A stretch of 64,000 nucleotides of DNA from positions 48,941-112,940 of the forward strand of contig BJHF01000005.1 of assembly GCA_014191855.1 (NCBI GenBank), written 5' to 3'. How positions within the stretch are numbered: position 1 is the first letter of the stretch; every line of letters starts with the position of its first letter. Below, piece by piece: positions 52,543-61,081 of the stretch. The DNA is from Deltaproteobacteria bacterium (GTDB lineage: Bacteria > Myxococcota_A > UBA796 > SXON01). Below the pieces are notes generated by a model that saw only the letters and a list, made by a program, of their open reading frames with translations, did not search any database and was not told where the DNA came from. The position numbers and the translations under genes are program-made.

Positions 52543-52995
52543 ATGCCCGTAACTCCGCTCGACATCCTCCAGAAGCAGTTCGGACCGGCCCGCCGCGGCG
52601 GCTACGAGCCGGCGGAGGTTCACGCGTTCCTCGATCAGGTGCGCGAGGCCCTTGAGGCGAGCTTGCGCGAGGGGCTCAAGCTCCGTGAGGCGCTGATCGA
52701 GCGGGATCGTGAGGTTGGCGGCCTGAAGGCGGAGTCGGGGGACATCAAGGAGGCGCTGATCCTGGCGCGCCGACTCGCGCTCGACATGGAGCAGAACGCG
52801 CGACGGGAAGCCGACCTCGTTGTCGGTGAAGCCCGCCTCGAAGCGGAACATATCCTCTCCTCGACGCGAGACGAGGAGCGCGTACTCCAGGAGCACCTGA
52901 TGCGCCTCCGCACGTCGCGGGTACACCACCTCGCGCAGATGCGGGCGTTCCTCGACGCGCAGCGCCGGATCCTCGATGAACTTGAACGCGAATAG
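52543..52995 (+). CDS. DivIVA-domain protein
   Basis: A 150-residue coiled-coil protein. The N-terminus PVTPLDILQKQFGPARRGGY, then EPAEVHAFLDQV, is the DivIVA membrane-curvature-binding domain. The remainder is continuous coiled coil (LREALIERDREVGGLKAESG; EQNARREADLVVGEARLEAE). The family organises cell poles or division sites. The ATG at 52543 is preferred to a GTG two codons upstream. It starts 9 nt after the previous gene. Confidence 0.88.
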   Translation: MPVTPLDILQKQFGPARRGGYEPAEVHAFLDQVREALEASLREGLKLREALIERDREVGGLKAESGDIKEALILARRLALDMEQNARREADLVVGEARLEAEHILSSTRDEERVLQEHLMRLRTSRVHHLAQMRAFLDAQRRILDELERE

Positions 52996-53004
52996 GCGCA
53001 CCTG

Positions 53005-53811
53005 ATGTTGTCGATCCCGACCCACCCGAAGCTGGACCTGCATGTGCACAGCGACCGCTCAGACGGGAAGTACCCGGCCGCGGAGGTGATGCGCCGCGCC
53101 GCGGCCGGTGGAATCGACGTTTTGGCGATCGCGGATCACGATCTCGATCCGGTGCTGTCGCCGGGGATCGTGGAGGTGGAGGGGCGGGCGCTCCGGATCA
53201 TCGCCGCCGCGGAGGTGTCGGGAGCGCACGAAGGAAAAGAGCTGCATTTGCTGGTGTATTTTCGGGGGCCGCCGCCTGCGGAGGCCAGCGCCTTCTTGCG
53301 AACGCGCACTCGGGCGCGGGCGGTGCGGTTCGACTCGGCGGCGGAGCGCCTGGGCCTGCCGGACCAGGCTGGCGATGAGGCGCACGCCGGCGATCGCGCG
53401 CTCACCCGGTTCCACCTCGCGGCGGCGCTCGCGGAGAGCGGGCGGGTAAAGCGCCCAAGTGACGCGTGGCCCCACCTCGGCACAGACATCGTCCCGCTCA
53501 TTGACGTCACCTTTGTAGAGGCGATCCACGCCGCCCGAAGCTGGGGTGCGCTCACAAGCTGGGCCCACCCTTCGCTGGCCGATGCGAACCGGTTTTTGGC
53601 CACGTTCGCGGCGGCGGGGCTCGCGGGCGTTGAAGCCGCGCGGCCGGGCATGGACAGGCACACGCGCAACGGGCTGCGGCGCCTCGCCAAAAAGTTCGAC
53701 CTGCTCGTCACCGGCGGCTCCGACTTCCACGGTTGGTGGCCGGGAAACCTCGGCGACTTCCGCTTTGAGGACGAGCACGCGGCGCGCTTCCTCGAGCGGC
53801 TGGACCGGTGA
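53005..53811 (+). CDS. PHP-domain metal-dependent phosphoesterase
   Basis: A 268-residue protein with the four PHP motifs: LDLHVHSDRSDGKYP, IADHDLDPV, LTSWAHPSLAD and GGSDFHGW. The closest group by pattern is the YciV-type nucleoside 3',5'-bisphosphate phosphatase/5'-3' exonuclease, but substrate is not certain. It begins 9 nt after the DivIVA gene and overlaps the next gene by 4 nt (GTGA). Confidence 0.88.
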   Translation: MLSIPTHPKLDLHVHSDRSDGKYPAAEVMRRAAAGGIDVLAIADHDLDPVLSPGIVEVEGRALRIIAAAEVSGAHEGKELHLLVYFRGPPPAEASAFLRTRTRARAVRFDSAAERLGLPDQAGDEAHAGDRALTRFHLAAALAESGRVKRPSDAWPHLGTDIVPLIDVTFVEAIHAARSWGALTSWAHPSLADANRFLATFAAAGLAGVEAARPGMDRHTRNGLRRLAKKFDLLVTGGSDFHGWWPGNLGDFRFEDEHAARFLERLDR

Positions 53812-54614
53812 ACGTCGCGTCGCGCCCGCTGGTCGTGTTCGGCGGGGGCACGCTCGGCGCGGCGGTGGCGCGGCTAGCGGCGAGTCGGGGTGCGGCGGTT
53901 ACGGTGGCATCGCGAACCGCTCGCGAACACGCAGGTTGGTGGCGACATCACGCGATCGGCGGCCCGGAGCCCTTGGGTTGGGTACCGGCGGAAGCGGGCG
54001 TGGTGGTGGCAATCGGGCCTGGCGATCACGAGCGCGGCGCCTCCGTGTGGGGGCCCGCGCTTGCGGGCTGGTTGCCGCGTCTGCGCACCCTTCGCCCGGC
54101 GGCGATCGTGCTGGTTGGACCGGCGGGGCTCGGCGGAGGCGGGCTCAACGAGTTCGAGCAGAGCGCCCGCGTGGCGCGCAGCCTCGGTGCGGCGGTCGTG
54201 CGCGTGCCGGCTTTGTTGGCCGCGGGCTCAGGGTGGGCGGGCAGCCTCGCGGCGGGGTTGCGCAGTGGCGTGCGGCCGCGGGTGAGCACGGCCCTCCCGG
54301 AAGCGCGCGCGCTGGTCGTGGAGGATGCGGCGCGGGCGGTTCTGGCGGAGCTGGGGGGCGAGGCCGATGTCACCGTTTCGGGACCTCAACGGCTTTCGGC
54401 GGCGGCCGTCGTGGCCGCGCTCAGCGCCCGCTACGGGCAGGAGGTGCGCGGGCGGCTCCTCGGATCGGGCCTTTCGCGGGACACGCTGAGCCGCCTCGAT
54501 GCCCAGGCGAGCATCGAAGATCTGTGGGAGGAGGCTCGATATGGTGCCCGAACCTCGCTGGCGTCGTGGGTGGAGCGCCTGCCGGGACCGCGTCGTCGGC
54601 GCGCAGAAGGCTGA
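53808..54614 (+). CDS. NAD(P)-binding Rossmann-fold protein
   Basis: A 268-residue protein. The N-terminus VVFGGGTLGAAVARLAASRG is a dinucleotide-binding loop, followed by VTVASRTAREH (NADP-type Arg after strand 2). The middle (AAIVLVGPAGLGGGGLNEFE) and the tail (DVTVSGPQRLSAAAVVAALS) look like an atypical SDR or epimerase-like protein without a YxxxK pair. The GTG start overlaps the PHP gene stop by 4 nt. Confidence 0.7.
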   Translation: MNVASRPLVVFGGGTLGAAVARLAASRGAAVTVASRTAREHAGWWRHHAIGGPEPLGWVPAEAGVVVAIGPGDHERGASVWGPALAGWLPRLRTLRPAAIVLVGPAGLGGGGLNEFEQSARVARSLGAAVVRVPALLAAGSGWAGSLAAGLRSGVRPRVSTALPEARALVVEDAARAVLAELGGEADVTVSGPQRLSAAAVVAALSARYGQEVRGRLLGSGLSRDTLSRLDAQASIEDLWEEARYGARTSLASWVERLPGPRRRRAEG

Positions 54615-54673
54615 ATCACGCTTCACCCGAACCCCGGGGCCGGTTAATGTCGCGGCTCCTCCAGGGAGCCACG

Positions 54674-54997
54674 ATGGCCGAGACGCGCGAATTCTTCGAA
54701 AAGTACATGCCCGAAAAGCTCGTTGAGAAGCCCAATCTCGTCAATGAGGTCAAGGCGGTCTTCCGCTTCGACGTCACCGGGGCCGGCATCTGGGTGATCG
54801 ACCTGAAAACGCCCCCCGGCGCAGTGAGCGAAGTGGTCGGGGATCCGCCGCCGGCCGACTGCGTCATCACTGTCGGCAAGGCCGACTGGGAAACGGTGCT
54901 CGACAAGCCGAGCTACGCCATGCAGTTGTTCATGACGGGCAAGCTGAAGGCAAGCAACATCGGTCTCGCGATGGCGCTGCAGAAAATCCTGGGCTGA
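54674..54997 (+). CDS. SCP2 sterol-binding-domain protein
   Basis: A 107-residue single-domain SCP2 protein. It has FRFDVTGAGIWVIDLKTPPG, ADCVITVGKADWETVLDKPS and MQLFMTGKLKASNIGLAMAL, the strand-strand-helix pattern of the lipid-carrier family. The ATG at 54674 has AGGGAG upstream; an in-frame ATG at 54647 would add nine residues. It binds fatty acyl or sterol-like ligands in other organisms; the ligand here is unknown. Confidence 0.88.
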   Translation: MAETREFFEKYMPEKLVEKPNLVNEVKAVFRFDVTGAGIWVIDLKTPPGAVSEVVGDPPPADCVITVGKADWETVLDKPSYAMQLFMTGKLKASNIGLAMALQKILG

Positions 54998-55067
54998 AGG
55001 CGATTTTGGGCGATGGAACAGGCCCGTCCGCGTTGTCGCGCGCGGCTCGCGTTCCATCGCAGCGCCG

Positions 55068-56666
55068 CTACATCGCCACCCGCTCACCGAGTCGGCTGGC
55101 TAGCTCCTGCAACCGTCCAACCTCGCGGGTGAACGTGCGGTTGTGGTTACGGGCCCGTACCTCGTCGGTCCGGCCGAGCGCCTCGAACGCGGCCTCCCGA
55201 CTCCCGAAGCGCGAGGTGAGCGCCACGAGCACCGCCCCCTCGAACGCCCGCGCGAGCCGCAGGTCGCGCAGCTCCGGCCTTCGGTGCATCGCATCTGCGA
55301 GCGCGGTCGCCGCCGCCTGGAGGAGCGCCACCACGCCGCGCGATTCCACGGTTTTGGTGGCCTCCTTCGCCCCGCCGCGTTGGAGCGCCAGCCGCTCCAC
55401 CGTGCCATCGCGCGAGAGGAGCGCGGCCCGGTCCAAGGCGTTCTCCAGCTCCCGCACGTTCCCAGGCCACTCGTGGCCCTGCAGCTCCGTCTCCGCCGCC
55501 GCGCTCAGCCGCAGCGGGGGCAGGCCGTATCGCGTCTCGCTGCGCTGGAGGATATGGCGCGTCAATAATGGAATATCTTCCTTGCGTTCGCGAAGTGCGG
55601 GCACCCGGGCCACCGCGAGCGCCACCCGATAATACAGGTCCTCCCGAAGCCGCCCCTCGTTCATGGCCACGAACGGATCGCTGCCCATCGCGCTGATGAC
55701 CCGTACGTCGATCGCGATGGAGTTGTTGGCGCCCAACCGGGTGATCACGCGCTCCTGGAGCGCCACGAGGAGCTTCACCTGGCAGGACACGGGCAGCGTG
55801 TCGAGCTCGTCGAGAAACAGGGTGCCGCCGTTGGCCGCTTCCAGTTTTCCGATCCGCCGGGCGCGGGCGCCGGTGAATGCGCCGGCCTCCGCACCGAAAA
55901 GCTCGGCTTCGAGTAGGGCTTCCGGGATCGCACCGCAGTTGAGGTGCACGAAGGGCCCGGCGGCGCGGGGGCTCACGCTGTGAATGCCGCGGGCGATCAG
56001 CGACTTGCCGGTGCCGGTTTCGCCGGTGAGCAGGATGGAGGCGTCGAAGCGCGCGATCCGCACCAGCTCGTCGAGCACCGCGGTGAGCGCCGCGGAGCGC
56101 GTGATCACCCCGGGGAGCCCGTGGGCGTCGTCGGTGGCGGCGGCGCGCGCGAGGCAGCTCGCCACCATCGGCAGCCAGCTTCTGAGCGCGGAAACGGCAG
56201 CGTCGTCGAACAGCGCCTCGGTGCCCGCGTCGTCGAGGTAGATGAAGCCGAGCGTGCGACGCCCGTGCACGACGGGCACACAAACGACGCTTCGAAGGTT
56301 GAGATCCACGATGGAGCGATCGTCGAAGTCCTCGGCCGCGTGGTCGGACACGAGCACCGTTCCCGCCCGAAGCGCGCGCTCGATGATGCTGGTGGAAACC
56401 TGCTTGGCCGGGTCGTTCAGGTCGTGACGCTCGAGGTTGCGCGCCACCAGAAAGGACCACCCGTTTGCGTCCCCGAGCCCCACAAAACCGCGTCGCGCGG
56501 CCACGACCTCCATCATCGCGTCGAGCACTTCGTGCGCCACGAGGGCCAGGCCCTCCGCCAGGGTGACGCGCAGCGTTCGGTCCAAGAGCAGCCGCGTACG
56601 CGCGGTTTCGGCGCGAAGCCGCGACATCTCGGCGGCCAGGGCGGGGTCCGGGATCGGGCTGGGCAT
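55068..56666 (-). CDS. Sigma54-dependent activator with GAF sensor domain
   Basis: A 532-residue enhancer-binding protein. A GAF domain lies at about 30-175 (FVGLGDANGWSFLVARNLER, VCVPVVHGRRTLGFIYLDD). The AAA+ domain has Walker A GETGTGKS (215-222), the sigma54-contact GAFTGA (262-267), Walker B GTLFLDELD (281-289) and GHEWPGNVRELENAL. The C-terminal 90 residues carry a non-standard helical region instead of an obvious Fis-type helix-turn-helix. No receiver domain is present, so the GAF ligand probably controls it. The divergent gene has a sigma54 promoter. Confidence 0.93.
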   Translation of the reverse strand: MPSPIPDPALAAEMSRLRAETARTRLLLDRTLRVTLAEGLALVAHEVLDAMMEVVAARRGFVGLGDANGWSFLVARNLERHDLNDPAKQVSTSIIERALRAGTVLVSDHAAEDFDDRSIVDLNLRSVVCVPVVHGRRTLGFIYLDDAGTEALFDDAAVSALRSWLPMVASCLARAAATDDAHGLPGVITRSAALTAVLDELVRIARFDASILLTGETGTGKSLIARGIHSVSPRAAGPFVHLNCGAIPEALLEAELFGAEAGAFTGARARRIGKLEAANGGTLFLDELDTLPVSCQVKLLVALQERVITRLGANNSIAIDVRVISAMGSDPFVAMNEGRLREDLYYRVALAVARVPALRERKEDIPLLTRHILQRSETRYGLPPLRLSAAAETELQGHEWPGNVRELENALDRAALLSRDGTVERLALQRGGAKEATKTVESRGVVALLQAAATALADAMHRRPELRDLRLARAFEGAVLVALTSRFGSREAAFEALGRTDEVRARNHNRTFTREVGRLQELASRLGERVAM

Positions 56667-56677
56667 GCGCACCCTTA

Positions 56678-56739
56678 GGCCCGTTCGAAGAATGACGCAA
56701 GAGTCATATTGAGACGCGGGCCGTTCACAATATGACGCA
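56678..56739. promoter_or_regulatory. Candidate enhancer: 40-bp-spaced repeats and inverted repeat
   Basis: The 22-bp segments at 56678-56699 and 56718-56739 agree at 17 positions (GG-C-GTTC...TGACGCA) and are spaced 40 bp, close to four helical turns. Overlapping the second is a perfect inverted repeat, GTCATATTG (56703-56711) and CAATATGAC (56728-56736). The block lies 50-110 bp upstream of a sigma54 promoter and just upstream of the activator's own start, as expected for activator sites. Confidence 0.65.
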
Positions 56740-56789
56740 GTGCGCGGTGATTCTGGAGAATATTTGGCGTTCAACGGTGCCCCGTCGGT

Positions 56790-56805
56790 TGGCACGCCGC
56801 GTGCT
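56790..56805 (+). promoter_or_regulatory. Sigma54 promoter (-24/-12) upstream of the thioredoxin-like gene
   Basis: TGGCACGCCGCGTGCT has the full TGGCACG -24 element, exact GG-N10-GC spacing and GTGCT at -12, with one mismatch. The GC ends 30 nt before the ATG at 56835. The divergent gene encodes the activator. Confidence 0.75.
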
Positions 56806-56834
56806 TTGGTTCAGTGCGCACCCCTGGAGCCCCG

Positions 56835-57272
56835 ATGACCCGCTTCGTTCTCGCCGCCTTCGTTTCCCTGGTCCTGGTCTCCGTCGCCTTCGCCGACGAC
56901 GTCATCGGCCGCGACTTGTCGGGCGCAACCGTTGTAGTCGCGACGCAGCCCACGGTGTTCGTGATGTGGTCGATGGACGATGCCAGCGCGGTGGCCGACC
57001 TGAAGGCCGTCGACGCGCTGCGCGTGAAGGTCGTAGCCGTGAACGTGGACGGCGCGTCTCGCCGCGCCGAGATCACCCCGTTCCTCCGGGCGCACGGCCT
57101 GAAGGTCGAGGCGCTTGCCGACCCTACGGGCTCGGTGCGTGCGCGAATCGGCGCCGGCCCCGGAGTGGGCGCCGTGTCGGTCACCACGGCGGGCTCCGTG
57201 GCGTGGCGTACTTCCGATGTCCGGGCGTTCCTCGCGGCGATGAGCGTGTCCCCCGTCGTGGCCGCGCGCTGA
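56835..57272 (+). CDS. Exported thioredoxin-fold protein without active-site cysteines
   Basis: A 145-residue exported protein (signal LAAFVSLVLVSVAFA, cleavage near ADD). The mature part follows the AhpC/TSA-thioredoxin order: VIGRDLSGATVVVATQPTVF, VMWSMDDASAVADLKAVD, VVAVNVDGASRRAEITPFLR, ADPTGSVRARIGAG, GVGAVSVTTAGSV. At the place of the WCxxC motif it has WSMDDAS, so no redox cysteine is left; the mature protein has no Cys. It may be a binding or regulatory relic. Transcription from a sigma54 promoter is predicted. Confidence 0.75.
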   Translation: MTRFVLAAFVSLVLVSVAFADDVIGRDLSGATVVVATQPTVFVMWSMDDASAVADLKAVDALRVKVVAVNVDGASRRAEITPFLRAHGLKVEALADPTGSVRARIGAGPGVGAVSVTTAGSVAWRTSDVRAFLAAMSVSPVVAAR

Positions 57273-57312
57273 TTTGTGGGCGGCGGCAGCGCGGCCTCAG
57301 CTACGCTGCACC

Positions 57313-58080
57313 ATGCTCCTCGCGCTCGCTGCGTTCGCCCACGCCGACATCCTCGACGTCGCTGCCTTCGGGGGCATCGTCGGCCTCCACGACTCCGGTG
57401 AAATGGCCGGAGGCCCGGCGTTCTTCTCCCTGGCGGGCGAGTCCGGTATCTGGGCGTTGATGGCGCCGGAAACCGACACGATGCCCGTCGTGCGCCGCTG
57501 GGGCATCACGCTCGGCGGTTGGACGCCGATGTACATCGCGGAAGCGAAGGGCCGCGAGACCTACGAACAGTCGAGGAAGAACCAGAAGCCTGGCGAGCCG
57601 CCGATGCCGCCGCGGCCGGAGACGCTGTTCGACGCTTCCCCGTTGGTGGAGGTGGGCGGTAGCGCCTGGGACAGCGAGCGCTTCCATGCCAGCATCGGCG
57701 GCGGTGGCCTGGTGAATCTCGCGCACATCGCGAAGATCCCGTCGACGGACGCCTACTTTGGTCCGGGGTTCGGAGGCCTCACGCGCGTGCGGTACCTGCA
57801 GGGGGCTGAGGCTGGGGAGGGCTCCGTCCTCACCTACGCGGGGCTCGACGCAGGTGTGCGCGTTGGCCAGGCGGCCTTGTTCCGGCTCCACACCGCCGCG
57901 GAGATCGACCCGTTCGTCGCCGACCTGCTCCTCATCGGCGATCTCGTCGTCGGCTTTGACATGAACCCCGTGGAGGTGCCGTTGGTGATCCAGCTCCGCG
58001 GCCAGGGATCGCTCGACCCGTTGCACGCGTGGGCGCCGGCGGGGATGGCCACCGTCGCGGTGGGGTATGCGACCGAGTGA
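57313..58080 (+). CDS. Exported beta-rich protein, unknown
   Basis: A 255-residue exported protein (signal LLALAAFAHA). The mature part has alternating strands and Gly turns (AAFGGIVGLHDSGEMAGGPA; FHASIGGGGLVNLAH; GFGGLTRVRYLQ), suggesting an outer-membrane or periplasmic beta structure. An unusual Lys/Arg/Pro insert (KGRETYEQSRKNQKPGEPPM) lies near residue 80. It begins 40 nt after the thioredoxin-like gene, so it may share the sigma54 transcript. Function unknown. Confidence 0.65.
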   Translation: MLLALAAFAHADILDVAAFGGIVGLHDSGEMAGGPAFFSLAGESGIWALMAPETDTMPVVRRWGITLGGWTPMYIAEAKGRETYEQSRKNQKPGEPPMPPRPETLFDASPLVEVGGSAWDSERFHASIGGGGLVNLAHIAKIPSTDAYFGPGFGGLTRVRYLQGAEAGEGSVLTYAGLDAGVRVGQAALFRLHTAAEIDPFVADLLLIGDLVVGFDMNPVEVPLVIQLRGQGSLDPLHAWAPAGMATVAVGYATE

Positions 58081-58155
58081 GAGGGAACGCGCGGTGGGGC
58101 CGCGATACGCCGCGAGCCCGCTCAGCGAAGGGACGTGGCCGCGCGTATCGCCCGA

Positions 58156-58899
58156 CTAAAAGTCTCCCTTGCCCTTCCCGTCGGTCGGCGCTTCGTGTTT
58201 TACCAGCTTGATGGCGATCCCCTCCACGGGTGCCGTCGCGACCGTAACCGGATAGCGCTCGGCCGTGCCCATCGGATCCTGGGGGCCGGGGCGCCCATCC
58301 TGATCCTCATCTACCACCGCTTCAATGTAGAGTTTTCCCGTGTTCTCGGGAACGGTGAGCGTGAACGTGCCGGGCTTCGCAATGCGCGCCGAAGCCACGA
58401 CGCCGGGGTGGGTGCCGTGCACGCTGTGATCGCCGTCGAACGCATCGATCCGCACTTCTCCTTTCTTCCACGCGCCATATACGACGGTGCCGGTGACCGT
58501 GATCATCGGCCCGGACGCGGGTGGCGGCGTCGTTGGATCGCCAGGCTGCCCCCCCGCGCCGGGAACTCCCGCGCCGCCCTCCGACCCGGGGATCCCCGGC
58601 GGCCCCCCGCCTGGCGCACCTGGCGGAGCGCGGGGTGGGTCGGGCGCTTTTACCGGCTCGGGCTCCGACGCCACGCCCTTTGGTTGCTCCCCCGTTGCTG
58701 CCGGAGGTACACCGGCCACCCCCCCCGGAGGAGGCGAGCTCGGATCTCCCGGGGTCAACGCGGGAGCTGCGCCAGCGGGGGCCCCCTCCGTTCCCTCGCC
58801 GCTGACCGCCGCGGCATCCTCCCGGGCGCGGGCCAGGATCGGATCCTCCCCGCAAGCGAGGAGCAGGAGCGTGGCGACCATTACAAACCTTGCGCGCAT
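58156..58899 (-). CDS. Lipoprotein with Pro/Gly-rich linker and C-terminal beta domain
   Basis: A 247-residue protein. The signal ARFVMVATLLLLAC ends in a lipobox. A 100-residue linker is nearly all Pro, Gly, Ala and Ser (APPGAPGGGPPGIPG). The C-terminal 110 residues contain VTGTVVYGAWKKGEVRIDAF, GTFTLTVPENTGKLYIEAVV and DEDQDGRPGPQDPMG, resembling a prealbumin-like or carboxypeptidase-regulatory fold with an Asp-rich metal loop. It is divergent from the next gene with 23 nt between starts. Confidence 0.75.
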   Translation of the reverse strand: MRARFVMVATLLLLACGEDPILARAREDAAAVSGEGTEGAPAGAAPALTPGDPSSPPPGGVAGVPPAATGEQPKGVASEPEPVKAPDPPRAPPGAPGGGPPGIPGSEGGAGVPGAGGQPGDPTTPPPASGPMITVTGTVVYGAWKKGEVRIDAFDGDHSVHGTHPGVVASARIAKPGTFTLTVPENTGKLYIEAVVDEDQDGRPGPQDPMGTAERYPVTVATAPVEGIAIKLVKHEAPTDGKGKGDF

Positions 58900-58922
58900 T
58901 CACCGGTAGTATAGCTGGCTGC

Positions 58923-59501
58923 ATGGCACGATTGGGACAGATGGCTTCAGGGGCGGTGCGGGTGGTCTTCACCCCGCAGATCCTGTTGATGGTCACCAAG
59001 GTGTACATCCCCTTCTTGTTCCCATTGACCTTCCTGATCTCCATGCTGGCGCTTTGGCTGGATGGCGTTTTGGGCTTCGGCAAGGGGCTCATCCCTGCGC
59101 CGGCGAACCTGTGGATCGCGGGGCTCTTGCTGGTGTCTGGCCTCGCGTTCGTTGGGGTTACGTACGCCGAGCTGGTGTTCGAGGGCAAAGGCAGTCCATC
59201 GCCGACGGCCGGTCGCACGATTCAGCTCGTTCGTTCCGGCATCTACGCGTACAGCCGCAACCCCTCGGTGATCGGCAAGCTGCTCGGGTTCCTCTCGGTC
59301 GGCGTGGCGCTCAACTCGTTCACGTTTGTGGTGATCCTCGCGCCGCTTCTGCTCACCGGATCACTGCTTGAGAAGGTGTGGCGCCAGGAGCCACAGCTCA
59401 TCGAGATCTTCGGCGAGGACTACGAGAAATACCGCCGTGAAGTCCCACTCTTCTTTCCGTGGCGCCTCTTCGGCATCAAGCCGCCGTTCTCTTCGCTATA
59501 A
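58923..59501 (+). CDS. Isoprenylcysteine-methyltransferase-like (ICMT/PEMT) membrane protein
   Basis: A 192-residue membrane protein with four to five hydrophobic segments (IPFLFPLTFLISMLALWLDG; LWIAGLLLVSGLAFVGVTYA). The C-terminal part matches the ICMT/phospholipid methyltransferase SAM-site pattern: SGIYAYSRNPSVIGKLLGFL, then EKVWRQEPQLIEIFGEDYEK and YRREVPLFFP. The substrate is a lipid or membrane thiol, unknown here. The stop is 36 nt before the radical SAM gene, so they may form an operon. Confidence 0.85.
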   Translation: MARLGQMASGAVRVVFTPQILLMVTKVYIPFLFPLTFLISMLALWLDGVLGFGKGLIPAPANLWIAGLLLVSGLAFVGVTYAELVFEGKGSPSPTAGRTIQLVRSGIYAYSRNPSVIGKLLGFLSVGVALNSFTFVVILAPLLLTGSLLEKVWRQEPQLIEIFGEDYEKYRREVPLFFPWRLFGIKPPFSSL

Positions 59502-59537
59502 TCGCCGTCCGCGCGTGAACCGCGCCTGGAGGTCTTC

Positions 59538-60989
59538 TTGGACATTACCCTCGTCAACCCCCCCGAACAGCTTCGTGTGTGGGCCGGTATCCCGAAGGCG
59601 ATGGCGCACGGCGTGTACTGCTTCCCCCCGCTCGGCCTCATGTACATTCAGGCGGCCATCGAGAAGCGCTCGAAGTACACCGCGGAGATCTTCGACCCAG
59701 TCGTCGACGATCTCGACTTCCCCGAGTTTGAAGCTCAGCTCAAGCGCTACCCGCTCGATCTGGTGGGGATCTCCACCTACACGCACTCGTTGCCGGACGT
59801 GCAGGCCACCATCAACACGGTGCGCAAGCTCAACCCGAACGCGAAGATCGTGTTGGGCGGCCCGCATTGCTCGATGTTCCCCGATTACGCAGCGCAGCTC
59901 AAGGATGCCGATGCGATCCTGACTGGCGACGGCGAAGACGCGTTCCTCGAGATGGTTGAGCGCTACGACCGTGGCGCCTCCTGGGAGGGGATCGACGGCC
60001 TCTGGTTCAAGGACACGGACGGCCAGATCATCAAGAACAAAGAGCGGAAGTCCACCAAGTCGCTGGATTCCTACCCCTGGCCGGATCGCAGCCGCACCCG
60101 CTTCCGGGAGTACTACCTGCCCGGGTGCAAGCAGCCGCTCAACACCACGGCGATCACCAGCCGCGGATGCCCGCATTCCTGCCCGTTCTGCCTCACCTAC
60201 AAGAAGCAGTACCGGATGCGCGACATCGACAACATCCTCGACGAGATGGAGCACTGCGTTTCCCTCGGCATCACCGAGACCCACTTCATCGACGACCTGT
60301 TCACCCCGAACAGCCAGTGGGCGATGAAGTTCTGCGACGGAATCGAGCGGCGCGGCCTCAAATTCAACTGGGGCTACAAGACGACGATCGCGGGCACCAC
60401 CCGCGAGCAGATCCGCCGTTGCGCAGAGACCGGCTGCACCAAGATCCACTTCGGCGTGGAGTCCACGAACAACGAAGGCTTGGATGTCTGGGGCAAACAC
60501 TGCGACACGGACGACGTTCACCGCGTGTTCAAGTGGTGCCGCGAAGAAGGCGTGCGCAGCGTCGCGTACATCATGCTCGGCGGGCCGCACGAGCGCACCA
60601 AGGCGGAGGCGGTGCACAACATCGAAGAGATGATCAAGTTGGACGCGGACTACGCCGTGTTCGCGATCTTCTCGCCCTACCCGGGCACCGAGTCCTTCGA
60701 GGACGGCGCCAAGAAGGGCCTGTTCGCGGCCGATTGTTGGGACCGCCTGATGAAGGATCCGCTCTGCGGCGTGGAGGTTCCCGCCTGCTGGGAGGAGCAC
60801 CTCACCAAGGACGAGATCCTCGACTTGCTCAAGATCGCCCACCGCAAGTTCTACCTGCGCCCGCGCTTCATGGCCCGCACGGCGGCGAGCATCGCCACCG
60901 CGTCGGAGGCCAAGCGCCTCATCGCGGGCGGGTTGTCGATCTTCAAGCTGGAGTTGCTGAACGGCAAGTCGCGGACGGCGCCGGTTTAG
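59538..60989 (+). CDS. B12-binding-domain radical SAM enzyme
   Basis: A 483-residue enzyme with a TTG start and a TGGAGG Shine-Dalgarno. The N-terminal cobalamin-binding-type domain shows MDITLVNPPEQLRVW, PPLGLMYIQAAIE and VLGGPHCSMFPDYAA. The radical SAM cluster is CPHSCPFC (Cys211, Cys215, Cys218). The rest fits the TIM-barrel (FIDDLFTPNSQWAMKFCDGI; CTKIHFGVESTNNEGLDVWG; FAIFSPYPGTESF). Such enzymes often methylate or rearrange unactivated carbons, for example in hopanoid or lipid modification. The neighbour is a lipid-type methyltransferase. Confidence 0.92.
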   Translation: MDITLVNPPEQLRVWAGIPKAMAHGVYCFPPLGLMYIQAAIEKRSKYTAEIFDPVVDDLDFPEFEAQLKRYPLDLVGISTYTHSLPDVQATINTVRKLNPNAKIVLGGPHCSMFPDYAAQLKDADAILTGDGEDAFLEMVERYDRGASWEGIDGLWFKDTDGQIIKNKERKSTKSLDSYPWPDRSRTRFREYYLPGCKQPLNTTAITSRGCPHSCPFCLTYKKQYRMRDIDNILDEMEHCVSLGITETHFIDDLFTPNSQWAMKFCDGIERRGLKFNWGYKTTIAGTTREQIRRCAETGCTKIHFGVESTNNEGLDVWGKHCDTDDVHRVFKWCREEGVRSVAYIMLGGPHERTKAEAVHNIEEMIKLDADYAVFAIFSPYPGTESFEDGAKKGLFAADCWDRLMKDPLCGVEVPACWEEHLTKDEILDLLKIAHRKFYLRPRFMARTAASIATASEAKRLIAGGLSIFKLELLNGKSRTAPV

Positions 60990-61000
60990 TTCGGCGGGCC

Positions 61001-61016
61001 GCGACTCGGGAGTCGC
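61001..61016. repeat. Short hairpin after the radical SAM gene
   Basis: GCGACTC and GAGTCGC pair perfectly around a 2-nt loop, 12 nt after the stop. It may stabilise the transcript end. It also carries the GAGTCG word that recurs in the later intergenic DNA, and it lies about 80 bp upstream of the sigma54 promoter at 61082. Confidence 0.4.
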
Positions 61017-61081
61017 GCCGCTACAGGCCGTGACCCGAGTCGGCTCGCGCTGATCGGCCTTTGCCGCGGCGAACTGGCGGC

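Noticed and set aside
50926..53049. 707-codon minus-strand open frame opposite the sigma-like and DivIVA genes
   Set aside because: Plus-strand genes have starts, junctions and domains; the minus frame is rich in Arg/His/Gly with no domain.
59497..59502. TATAAT before the radical SAM gene as a -10 box
   Set aside because: It coincides with the last codons and stop of the upstream methyltransferase gene and has no -35 at the right distance.
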